Part shown: one piece after another, positions 17,667 through 24,484 of the stretch
Layout: every line of letters begins with the position of its first letter
Position numbering within the stretch: the first letter of the stretch is position 1
Source of the DNA: Nocardioides sp. JS614
GTDB taxonomy: Bacteria > Actinomycetota > Actinomycetes > Propionibacteriales > Nocardioidaceae
NCBI RefSeq assembly: GCF_000015265.1
Contig: NC_008699.1
Span: 806,001-870,000 of the forward strand
DNA length: 64,000 nt
Direction: 5' to 3'
Notes under the pieces: generated by a model
Told to the model about the DNA's origin: nothing
The model's input: only the letters and a program-made list of their open reading frames with translations
Database searches by the model: none
Translations under genes and position numbers: made by a program

Positions 17667-18353
17667 GTGAGCGATCTCATCGACACCACCGAGATGTACC
17701 TCCGGACCATCTACGAGCTGGTCGAGGAGGGGATCGTCCCGCTCCGTGCCCGGATCGCCGAGCGGCTGCACCAGAGCGGCCCGACCGTCTCGCAGACCGT
17801 GGCCCGGATGGAGCGCGACGGCCTGCTCACCGTCGAGGGGGACCGGCACCTCCAGCTCACCGAGGAGGGGCTGCGGCTCGCGACCCGGGTGATGCGCAAG
17901 CACCGCCTCGCCGAGCGGCTCCTGACCGACGTGATCGGGCTCGACTGGGAGCTGGTGCACGAAGAGGCGTGCCGGTGGGAGCACGTGATGTCCGAGACGG
18001 TGGAGCGTCGCCTGCTCAGGCTCCTCGACCACCCCACGGAGTCGCCGTACGGCAACCCGATCCCGGGCCTGGACGAGCTCGGCGACCACCCGCCGGGCGA
18101 GGACTTCATGGAGGGCGTCGAGCCGCTCTCGCAGGCCGCCGGCCCCGCCGAGGGCCGGGTGCTGGTGCGCCGGATCTCCGAGGAGATGCAGAAGGACGAG
18201 ATCCTGATGAGCGCGATGCGCCGGGCCGGGGCGCTGCCGGACAAGACCATCACGGTGATCGCCACCGAGGAGGGCATCCTGGTCGGCTCGGGCGGGGAGA
18301 CGGCCGAGATCGTCCCCGAGGCCGCCGACCACATCTTCGTACGGAAGCTGTGA
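17667..18353 (+). CDS. DtxR/IdeR-family metal-dependent repressor
   Basis: A 228-residue iron- or manganese-dependent regulator. The N-terminal winged HTH is TTEMYLRTIYELVEEGIVPL with SGPTVSQTVARMERDGLLTV. The dimerisation and metal domain has CRWEHVMSETVERRL and the hallmark HPTESPYGNPIPGL. A C-terminal SH3-like domain ends the protein, as in DtxR and IdeR. The GTG start is supported by the family start SDLIDTTEMYL. Target genes are not evident in this window. Whether it senses iron or manganese cannot be told from the sequence alone. Confidence 0.93.
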   Translation: MSDLIDTTEMYLRTIYELVEEGIVPLRARIAERLHQSGPTVSQTVARMERDGLLTVEGDRHLQLTEEGLRLATRVMRKHRLAERLLTDVIGLDWELVHEEACRWEHVMSETVERRLLRLLDHPTESPYGNPIPGLDELGDHPPGEDFMEGVEPLSQAAGPAEGRVLVRRISEEMQKDEILMSAMRRAGALPDKTITVIATEEGILVGSGGETAEIVPEAADHIFVRKL

Positions 18354-18523
18354 GTGACCGGGAGTTTTTACCTTCCGGTGTCGACGATAAGGGCGATCGT
18401 GTTGAGATACTTTTGACGTCCTGTTCATCGCACGTGCAGTTCACCGGGGTACGGTTCCCGACAGCGGGTCCGGCTGGCCCCGCGATGTCGTCGGTCGGGG
18501 GTGGACGACATGGGGGAAAGTCA

Positions 18524-18859
18524 ATGGAGTTCATCGAGCTCAACAGCCCTGCCCGCGTGTCGGGCGAGCATGTGCTCGTCATTTCTCACTCTTCCACCGC
18601 CCTGACCCGTGGCCTCAACCACGGTGAGGCGGTCGTGCTCCAGACCCAGGACGGCGAGCGGTACGCCGCCGAGGTGATCGACATCGGCTTCTGGCCCGAG
18701 GACACCGTCTACACCTTCGCCCTCGGCGCCCGGCTCCCCGAGGACGTGGCGCGGGAGCGGATCGCCGGCCTCGACCCCGAGAAGCACGACCTGGCCCTCC
18801 ACGAGATCATCGACCTGCTCGGCGAGCTGGCCCGGCCCCAGGACGAGGACCCCGACTGA
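18524..18859 (+). CDS. Small conserved-looking protein of unknown function
   Basis: A 111-residue acidic protein starts MEFIELNSPARVSGEHVLVI. The first half looks beta-rich (HGEAVVLQTQDGERYAAEV) and the second half helical, ending LLGELARPQDEDPD. There is no membrane segment or recognisable motif. It is preceded by a 170-bp intergenic region with its own weak Shine-Dalgarno and is followed by a convergent sirtuin gene. Codon use matches its neighbours, so it is probably a real gene. Confidence 0.7.
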   Translation: MEFIELNSPARVSGEHVLVISHSSTALTRGLNHGEAVVLQTQDGERYAAEVIDIGFWPEDTVYTFALGARLPEDVARERIAGLDPEKHDLALHEIIDLLGELARPQDEDPD

Positions 18860-18883
18860 CGGGCTCCGGCCCCCGGGTGTAGC

Positions 18884-19714
18884 TCAGCCGCGCCGGGCCG
18901 CCAGGTCCTCGAGGAACTCGCTGCAGCCGGCGTCGATCGCATACGCCGCGTGCGCGTCGCCGCGGGTCGCACCCCGGTTGACGATCACGACCGGAACGCC
19001 CGCGCCGGCGGCCCGGCGGACGAAGCGGAACCCGGACATCACGGTCAGGCTGGAGCCGGCGACCAGCAGCACGCCGCCGGCGTCGGCGAGCGCGTCGACT
19101 GCGGCGTAGCAGCGCTCCACGCGAGACGCCGGCACGTTCTCGCCGAAGAAGACCACGTCCGGCTTGAGGATGCCGCCGCAGCGCTCGCACCCCGGGACCA
19201 CGAAGTCGCCGGTCTCGTCGAGCTCGACGTCGCCGTCCGGGCGTACGGCGACCGCCGCGTGCCGCTCGGCGAACCCGGGGTTCAGCTCGGTCAGGCGCTC
19301 CTGGAGCGCCGCGCGCGCCGAGGCCGCCCGGCAGCCCAGGCAGACGACGTCCGCGATCCGGCCGTGCAGCGCGACCAGGCGCGGGGTGCCGGCCCGCTCG
19401 TGCAGCCCGTCGACGTTCTGGGTGATCAGCAGCTCGGGGGCGATCCGCGCGAGGGCGCGGTGGCCGGCGTTCGGGTCGGCGAGGCGCATCCGGCCCCACC
19501 CGAGGTGGCTGCGCGCCCAGTACCGCTGTCGCGCGGCCGGGCCCGAGACGAACTCCTGGTAGGTCATCGGGGTCCGCGCCGGCGAGCCCGGACCGCGGTA
19601 GTCGGGGATCCCCGAGTCGGTCGAGAGCCCGGCGCCGGTGAGCACGACCAGGGGACGCGCGGCGAGCAGGTCGAGGGCGGCGGCCGCCGGGGACCCGGCG
19701 AGCAGGCTGGTCAT
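18884..19714 (-). CDS. NAD-dependent protein deacylase (Sir2 family)
   Basis: A 276-residue sirtuin that removes acyl groups from lysines while consuming NAD. It contains GAGLSTDSGIPDYRG (NAD binding), TQNVDGLHERAG, the catalytic His in VALHGRIADVVC, and GSSLTVMSGF. The Zn site appears to use Cys in VVCLGC and CERCGG. The start is the ATG overlapping the upstream small gene by 4 bases. It fits cytoplasmic protein regulation in general; the target is not indicated. Confidence 0.94.
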   Translation of the reverse strand: MTSLLAGSPAAAALDLLAARPLVVLTGAGLSTDSGIPDYRGPGSPARTPMTYQEFVSGPAARQRYWARSHLGWGRMRLADPNAGHRALARIAPELLITQNVDGLHERAGTPRLVALHGRIADVVCLGCRAASARAALQERLTELNPGFAERHAAVAVRPDGDVELDETGDFVVPGCERCGGILKPDVVFFGENVPASRVERCYAAVDALADAGGVLLVAGSSLTVMSGFRFVRRAAGAGVPVVIVNRGATRGDAHAAYAIDAGCSEFLEDLAARRG

Positions 19715-19980
19715 CGGGCGTAGCGGAGCTCGGCGCGCGCCTTGGCCTTCGCCGCCTCGGCCTCCCGGTTCTTCGGAGGTGCCGTCGTGACCAGCTCGTC
19801 GAGCAGGTGCTCGGTCACGTGGGCGATCTCGCGGACCGCGCGGTCGAACGCCGCCTGGTTGGCCTGCGACGGCTTCGTGGTCCCGCTCACCTTGCGGACG
19901 TACTGCAGGGCGGCCGCGGCGACCTCGTCGCGGGTGGCCGGGGGCTCGAAGTTGTTGAGCGGGCGGATGTTGCGGCACAT
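19711..19980 (-). CDS. DUF2277 family small protein
   Basis: An 89-residue protein starts MCRNIRPLNNFEPPATRDEV, the conserved start of the DUF2277 family common in actinobacteria. RKVSGTTKPSQANQAAFDRAV follows and the protein ends in a helical Arg/Ala-rich tail. The function is unknown. Its stop overlaps the start of the sirtuin gene, so the two are probably cotranscribed and coupled. Confidence 0.88.
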   Translation of the reverse strand: MCRNIRPLNNFEPPATRDEVAAAALQYVRKVSGTTKPSQANQAAFDRAVREIAHVTEHLLDELVTTAPPKNREAEAAKAKARAELRYAR

Positions 19981-20034
19981 GACCCCGAGGGTACGTCGGC
20001 AGGCGGCTCGCCAGCACTCTGCGAGCATGGCCCC

Positions 20035-21201
20035 ATGACTCGCGAGCACGACATCGTCCTGGTCGGCGCGACCGGCTTCACCGGCGGGCTGACCGCCGAG
20101 TACCTCCTGCGGCACGCCCCCGCGGGTCTGCGGTGGGCGCTGGCCGGCCGCAACCGGGAGAAGCTGGAGGCGGTCCGCGACCGGCTCGCCGACATCGATC
20201 CGGTGGCCGCCGACCTGCCGCTGCTGCACGCCGACACCACCGATCCGGGCGCGCTCGCGGACCTGGCGGCGGCCACCCGGGTCGTGATCACCACGGTGGG
20301 GCCCTACCTCGAGCACGGCGGCCCGCTCGTGGCCGCCTGCGCCGAGGCCGGCACCGACTACGTCGACCTCACCGGCGAGCCCGAGTTCGTCGACCGCACG
20401 TACGTCGAGCACCACGCCACCGCCCAGCGCACCGGCGCCCGGATCGTGCACGCGTGCGGGTTCGACTCGGTTCCGCACGACCTCGGCGCGCTCTACACCG
20501 TCCAGCAGCTCGCCGCGACCGGTCCGGTGCGGCTGCGCGGCGTGGTCCGCTCGGGCGCCACCTTCTCCGGCGGCACCTTCCACTCGGCGCTGGGCCAGTT
20601 CTCCCGCGCCCGGCAGATGCGCACCGCGATGCAGGAGCGCCGTCGGGCCGAGCCGCGTCCCGAGGGCCGCCGCTCGCGCGCGGTCTCCGGCAAGCCGCAC
20701 CGCGACCCGCTGCTCGGCTACTGGCTGGTGCCGCTCCCCACGATCGACCCGTTCGTCGTGGCCCGCAGCGGGGCCGCGCTGGCGGCGTACGGCCCGGACT
20801 TCTCCTACTCCCACTACGCCGGCACCAAGACGCTGCGGTACGCCGCCGGCGGGGCCGCGGCCGCCGTCGCGGTGTTCGGCGCGGCCCAGGTCCCGCCGCT
20901 GCGACGCCTCCTGCTCGGCCGGATCCCCCAGGGCGAGGGTCCCGACGAGCGGCGCCGGTCGAAGTCGTGGTTCACCGTCGACTTCGTCGGCGAGGGCGAC
21001 GGCCGCACCGTGCACACCCGCGTCTCCGGCGGCGACCCCGGCTACGACGAGACCGCGAAGATGCTCGCCGAGTCCGCACTCTGCCTCGCGCTCGACGACA
21101 ACCCGCCCACGTCCGGTCAGGTGACCACCGCCCAGGCGATGGGGGACAACCTGCTCACCCGGCTCCAGGCGGCCGGGATCCGCTTCGAGACCCTCGACTA
21201 G
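20035..21201 (+). CDS. Saccharopine dehydrogenase-like oxidoreductase
   Basis: A 388-residue protein with an N-terminal Rossmann fold (HDIVLVGATGFTGGLTAEYL). The segment GTDYVDLTGEPEFVDRTYVE follows, as in saccharopine dehydrogenase-like proteins and the mycobacterial trans-acting enoyl reductase family. A hydrophobic stretch around residues 275-295 suggests membrane association. It probably uses NAD(P)H on a lipid-type substrate, but the reaction is not known. It is divergent from the DUF2277 gene. Confidence 0.82.
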   Translation: MTREHDIVLVGATGFTGGLTAEYLLRHAPAGLRWALAGRNREKLEAVRDRLADIDPVAADLPLLHADTTDPGALADLAAATRVVITTVGPYLEHGGPLVAACAEAGTDYVDLTGEPEFVDRTYVEHHATAQRTGARIVHACGFDSVPHDLGALYTVQQLAATGPVRLRGVVRSGATFSGGTFHSALGQFSRARQMRTAMQERRRAEPRPEGRRSRAVSGKPHRDPLLGYWLVPLPTIDPFVVARSGAALAAYGPDFSYSHYAGTKTLRYAAGGAAAAVAVFGAAQVPPLRRLLLGRIPQGEGPDERRRSKSWFTVDFVGEGDGRTVHTRVSGGDPGYDETAKMLAESALCLALDDNPPTSGQVTTAQAMGDNLLTRLQAAGIRFETLD

Positions 21202-21251
21202 CTGCGAAGCCGGGCCGGCCGGGGATCGCGGGCAGGCGCACAGCGGGTGGG

Positions 21252-21324
21252 CGCCCCAGGCAGGAGTCGAACCTGCGACCTTTCGCTTAGGAGGCGGCTG
21301 CTCTATCCGCTGAGCTACTGGGGC
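21252..21324 (-). tRNA. tRNA-Arg(CCT)
   Basis: A 73-nt cloverleaf on the minus strand. The acceptor GCCCCAG pairs with CTGGGGC, the D-stem is GCTC/GAGC, the anticodon loop is CTCCTAA (anticodon CCT, codon AGG) and the T-arm is GCAGG-TTCGACT-CCTGC. CCA is not encoded. The anticodon stem GCCGC/GCGAA has only three pairs; the two outer positions are G-A and C-A mismatches. Confidence 0.9.
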
Positions 21325-21498
21325 CCTGCTCGACCCCACGTGGTCGAGACGTCGCCGGACAGTGTTTCACGAGGCCGGAGGGACGGCGGCCCGGCGGCCG
21401 GGAGTGGCCCCATTTTGGGATGGAGCACCGCTCACAGGGACACTTAAGGTTCGCGACCTACGCTCACCGAGCCCCCGACCCGCGATCCGAGGTTGTCC

Positions 21499-22701
21499 AT
21501 GTCCGACGCCGTGCCCGAGCACGCCCAGCCGGATCCGGGCGCGCCCAAGCGGCGGGGCAAGGCCCGCAAGCGTCACACGGTCGGGAAGGTGCTGCTCGCC
21601 ACGACGCTGGTGCTGGTCATGGCGACCGGCCTGGGCACGGTCTGGCTCTACCGCCACCTCAACGGCAACCTCAGCGTCCTCGACCCGACCGCCCAGCTGT
21701 CGAACCGGCCGGACAAGGTCAAGGTCGAGGGCCCCAAGGAGCCGCTCAACATCCTGGTGATGGGCAGCGACAGTCGCGACTGCGCTGGCTGCAACATCGA
21801 CAACCTCACCGGTGGCGGCCAGCGCTCGGACACCACGATCCTGTTCCACCTCTCGGCGGACCGGGAGCGCGCCTACGGCGTCAGCATCCCGCGCGACTCG
21901 ATGGTCGACCGGCCGGACTGCGAGGCCGAGGACGGCAAGACGATCCCGGGCGCCGACAACGTGATGTGGAACGAGGCGTTCGCGCTCGGCGGGCCCGCCT
22001 GCACGATCCAGCAGTTCGAGCAGCTCACCGGCGTGCGCCTCGACCACTTCGTCGTCGTGAACTTCGAGGGCTTCCAGGGCATGGTCGACGCGATCGGAGG
22101 GGTCGAGGTGTGCATCCCCGAGCCGATCGTGGACCCCGCCCACGGCATCAACATCGCCGCTGGCACCCGCAAGATCAAGGGCAAGGAGGCCCTCAACTAC
22201 GTCCGCGAGCGGTACGTCGTCGGCAACGGCTCGGACATCGGCCGGATGAAGCGCCAGCAGGCGTTCATCGGCTCGATGGCCCACCAGGTCGTCACCGCCG
22301 GCACGCTCGCCCGGCCCGACCACCTGGTCGGCTTCCTCAACGCCGCGACCCAGTCGCTGACCGTCGACCCCGGCCTGGAGAACGTGTGGAAGATCGCCAA
22401 GCTCGGCGTCGAGTTCAAGGGCATCGGCTTGGACAACATCCAGTTCATCACGATCCCGAACATCCCCGACCCGGCCGACCCCAACCGCCTCGTCTGGCAG
22501 GAGCCGCAGGCCGACCAGGTCTGGCAGAAGCTCGCCCGCGACGAGCCGCTGACCAAGAAGCTCAGCGAGGGCGTGATCAGCGCCGGCAACCTGCCCGGTT
22601 CGGGCTCCACCTCGGATTCGGGCTCGGGTTCCGGCTCGGGTTCCGGCTCCACGAGCGAGGCCGAGAAGCAGGCGCTCGCGGACGCGGGGCTCTGCACGTG
22701 A
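21499..22701 (+). CDS. LytR-CpsA-Psr (LCP) family cell-wall ligase
   Basis: A 400-residue membrane-anchored protein that transfers glycopolymers to peptidoglycan. A basic cytoplasmic tail precedes one transmembrane helix (residues about 31-50). The LCP domain contains NILVMGSDSRD, GQRSDTTILFHLS, VSIPRDSMVD and KGKEALNYVRERY, with Arg and Asp residues known to bind pyrophosphate lipids. The C-terminus is a Ser/Gly-rich low-complexity stretch. An alternative TTG start lies two codons upstream. A small gene overlaps its stop (GTGA). Confidence 0.93.
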   Translation: MSDAVPEHAQPDPGAPKRRGKARKRHTVGKVLLATTLVLVMATGLGTVWLYRHLNGNLSVLDPTAQLSNRPDKVKVEGPKEPLNILVMGSDSRDCAGCNIDNLTGGGQRSDTTILFHLSADRERAYGVSIPRDSMVDRPDCEAEDGKTIPGADNVMWNEAFALGGPACTIQQFEQLTGVRLDHFVVVNFEGFQGMVDAIGGVEVCIPEPIVDPAHGINIAAGTRKIKGKEALNYVRERYVVGNGSDIGRMKRQQAFIGSMAHQVVTAGTLARPDHLVGFLNAATQSLTVDPGLENVWKIAKLGVEFKGIGLDNIQFITIPNIPDPADPNRLVWQEPQADQVWQKLARDEPLTKKLSEGVISAGNLPGSGSTSDSGSGSGSGSGSTSEAEKQALADAGLCT

Positions 22702-22886
22702 CCCGGCCGCGCTCGGAGGAGTCGGACTGGGAGCGGCGCCGGCGCCGCGCCGAGGTCTTCGGCGAGGCGCTGCCCGAGACCACCAAGGACGAGCGCGACG
22801 ACGCCGCCCGGGACAAGGCGCGCGAGAGCGAGTCGCCGTCGGACCGGTGGCTACGCGAGCAGATCCCCCCGCACCACGGGTCGTGA
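22698..22886 (+). CDS. Small charged protein of unknown function
   Basis: A 62-residue hydrophilic protein starts VTRPRSEESDWERRRRRAEV and ends SPSDRWLREQIPPHHGS. Its GTG overlaps the LCP stop by four bases, the same coupling style as elsewhere here. It has many Arg, Glu and Asp residues and no membrane segment. Small charged proteins of this look often follow LCP genes in related actinomycetes. I see no motif that gives a function. Confidence 0.65.
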   Translation: MTRPRSEESDWERRRRRAEVFGEALPETTKDERDDAARDKARESESPSDRWLREQIPPHHGS

Positions 22887-22988
22887 CCGCGGCTCGCGCG
22901 TCGACTTCGTCGCCGCGCGGGCCGCGGGATCGTTCCTGGGTGGGTCGTCCGACGGTGTGGTTGTGATCGGCGCGTCGGTTCCGCTGAG

Positions 22989-23378
22989 CTAGCCGAGGTC
23001 GGTCGGACCTGAGGTCGATCGTCCCTGCTGGGTGGCCAGCAGGTCGCGGATCTCCTCGAGCAGCTTGACGTCCTCGGGGGTGCCGGGCTCCGGGCTCGGG
23101 AAGTAGCGCTCCTTCGCCTTCGTGTAGGGCACCACGATGAAGAAGTACACCACCGCCGCGATGATGAGGAACGAGATCAGCGCGGTGAGCCAGGCGCCGA
23201 TCGAGATGCCGTTCCAGACGTAGTCCGAGAAGTCCGGAGTGCCGCCGGCCTTGCCGATCAGGTCCATGATCAGGCCGACGGTGGCGGTGACCACGGTTGC
23301 GAACGCGGCGGCCATGACGAAGGCGACCGCGAGCTCGACGAGGTTCCCGCGCAGGATGAAGTTCTTGAATCCGGTCAT
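22989..23378 (-). CDS. mscL: Large-conductance mechanosensitive channel MscL
   Basis: A 129-residue membrane channel that opens under strong membrane tension and protects against hypo-osmotic shock. It starts MTGFKNFILRGNLVELAVAF, with the N-terminal helix and first transmembrane helix including the pore-lining AVAFVMAAAFATVV. The second membrane helix is LTALISFLIIAAVVYFFIVV. A charged C-terminal bundle (EDVKLLEEIRDLLATQ) closes it. Length and layout are typical of the family. It starts about 10 bp after the stop of the next leftward-reading gene. Confidence 0.96.
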   Translation of the reverse strand: MTGFKNFILRGNLVELAVAFVMAAAFATVVTATVGLIMDLIGKAGGTPDFSDYVWNGISIGAWLTALISFLIIAAVVYFFIVVPYTKAKERYFPSPEPGTPEDVKLLEEIRDLLATQQGRSTSGPTDLG

Positions 23379-23387
23379 GTCGGCACG

Positions 23388-24023
23388 CTAGCCGGGAAAG
23401 GCGATCGTGAGGAAGGTGCGCACCGAGGCATCCGCGATCCGGGCCACGTCGGCGGGCTCGGCGCCGACGACGACCAGCCGGCCGGGTAGCCCGGTCGCGC
23501 CGACGTCCGGACCGGCAGCGGGTACGGCGAGCACCGGGACGTCGGTCGCCACCACGCTCGCGCCACCGCCCTGGGGATCGGCGGCGACCAGGTCGACCCG
23601 GTCGCCGACCCGCAGCAGGTCGACCATGCCGGCGTCGGGGAGCCGCACCGGCACCGCGGTCAGTCCCGGGTAGCCGTCGGTGAGCGCCGGGCCGACGACC
23701 CGGACGTCGGTCACCGGCTCGCCCGCGCGCAGCGGCGCGGCCAGGGTGCGCCCGACGGCGTCGATCGCGTCGTCCGAGGCGCCCGCAGGCACGGAGTCGG
23801 GGGCGAACCCGACCGCGCGCAGGTCTCCCGGCGCCAGCACCGTGCCCGCCGTCAGGTCCCGGGCGGCGACGACGACGTCGACGCTGGGCGGCGGGGGAGC
23901 GGCCGCGGCGTGGATGCCGGTGGCGACCGCCACGGCGGTCAGCAGCGCGGCGAGCGGGCGGCGCCGGGCGAGGACGGCCCGGCGTACCGAACGCAGAGGG
24001 GAGACGAGGCGGTCACGGCGCAT
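23388..24023 (-). CDS. SAF-domain protein (CpaB-like)
   Basis: A 211-residue exported or membrane-anchored protein. A basic start and hydrophobic segment (PLAALLTAVAVATGIHAAAA) precede the SAF domain, VVAARDLTAGTVLAPGDLRA, as in the pilus assembly protein CpaB and flagellar FlgA. A second domain with YPGLTAVPVRLPDAGMVDLL and VGDRVDLVAADPQGG resembles RcpC/CpaB. No other pilus genes are next to it, so a role in pilus assembly is only suggested. It lies 10 bp upstream of mscL and reads the same way. Confidence 0.8.
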   Translation of the reverse strand: MRRDRLVSPLRSVRRAVLARRRPLAALLTAVAVATGIHAAAAPPPPSVDVVVAARDLTAGTVLAPGDLRAVGFAPDSVPAGASDDAIDAVGRTLAAPLRAGEPVTDVRVVGPALTDGYPGLTAVPVRLPDAGMVDLLRVGDRVDLVAADPQGGGASVVATDVPVLAVPAAGPDVGATGLPGRLVVVGAEPADVARIADASVRTFLTIAFPG

Positions 24024-24099
24024 GCCGCGACGCTAGGAGATCCCGCCGGATCGTGATCCGGCTCTCCACAGGGCCCGGCAAGGGCGGCCTCGCGGGCCT

Positions 24100-24381
24100 T
24101 CAGTCGGAGGAGGTGGACGAGGCGCTCGCGGCCACCGCAGGCTTGGCCTCGGTGGTCGTCTTCGTCTCGGTCTTGGTCGAGGCGGTGTCGGTGGCGGACG
24201 TCCCGGAGCGGCTGTCGGTGCGGTAGAAGCCCGAGCCCTTGAACACGACACCGACCGCGTTGAACAGCTTGCGGAGCCGGCCCGAGCAGGAGGGGCACTC
24301 CGTCAGGGCGTCGTCGGAGAAGCTCTGGAACTGCTCGAAGGCGTGGCCGCACTCGGTGCAGGCGTACTGGTAGGTCGGCAC
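24100..24381 (-). CDS. FmdB-type zinc ribbon protein
   Basis: A 93-residue protein starts PTYQYACTECGHAFEQFQSF, with two Cys pairs (CTEC and CPSC) forming a zinc ribbon of the FmdB/CxxC_CxxC_SSSS family. GVVFKGSGFYRTDSR follows and the tail is Ser/Thr/Ala-rich. It starts with GTG after a good GGAGGAG. The mycobacterial neighbour of the cyclo-ligase gene is the same type of Ser-rich protein. The function is not established in the family. Confidence 0.88.
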   Translation of the reverse strand: MPTYQYACTECGHAFEQFQSFSDDALTECPSCSGRLRKLFNAVGVVFKGSGFYRTDSRSGTSATDTASTKTETKTTTEAKPAVAASASSTSSD

Positions 24382-24484
24382 GGTTCTCCTCCGGTGTGAT
24401 CGTCGTCGGGGCCGTTGTCGGCTCGCGAGCCTGGCACTCGGCCCTGACGAGTGCCAATCATACGACACGGCACAATGGCCGGAC

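Noticed and set aside
17561..18523. Upstream extension of the small gene at 18524 in the same open frame
   Set aside because: It overlaps the DtxR gene in another frame and has an Arg/Pro/Gly shadow composition.
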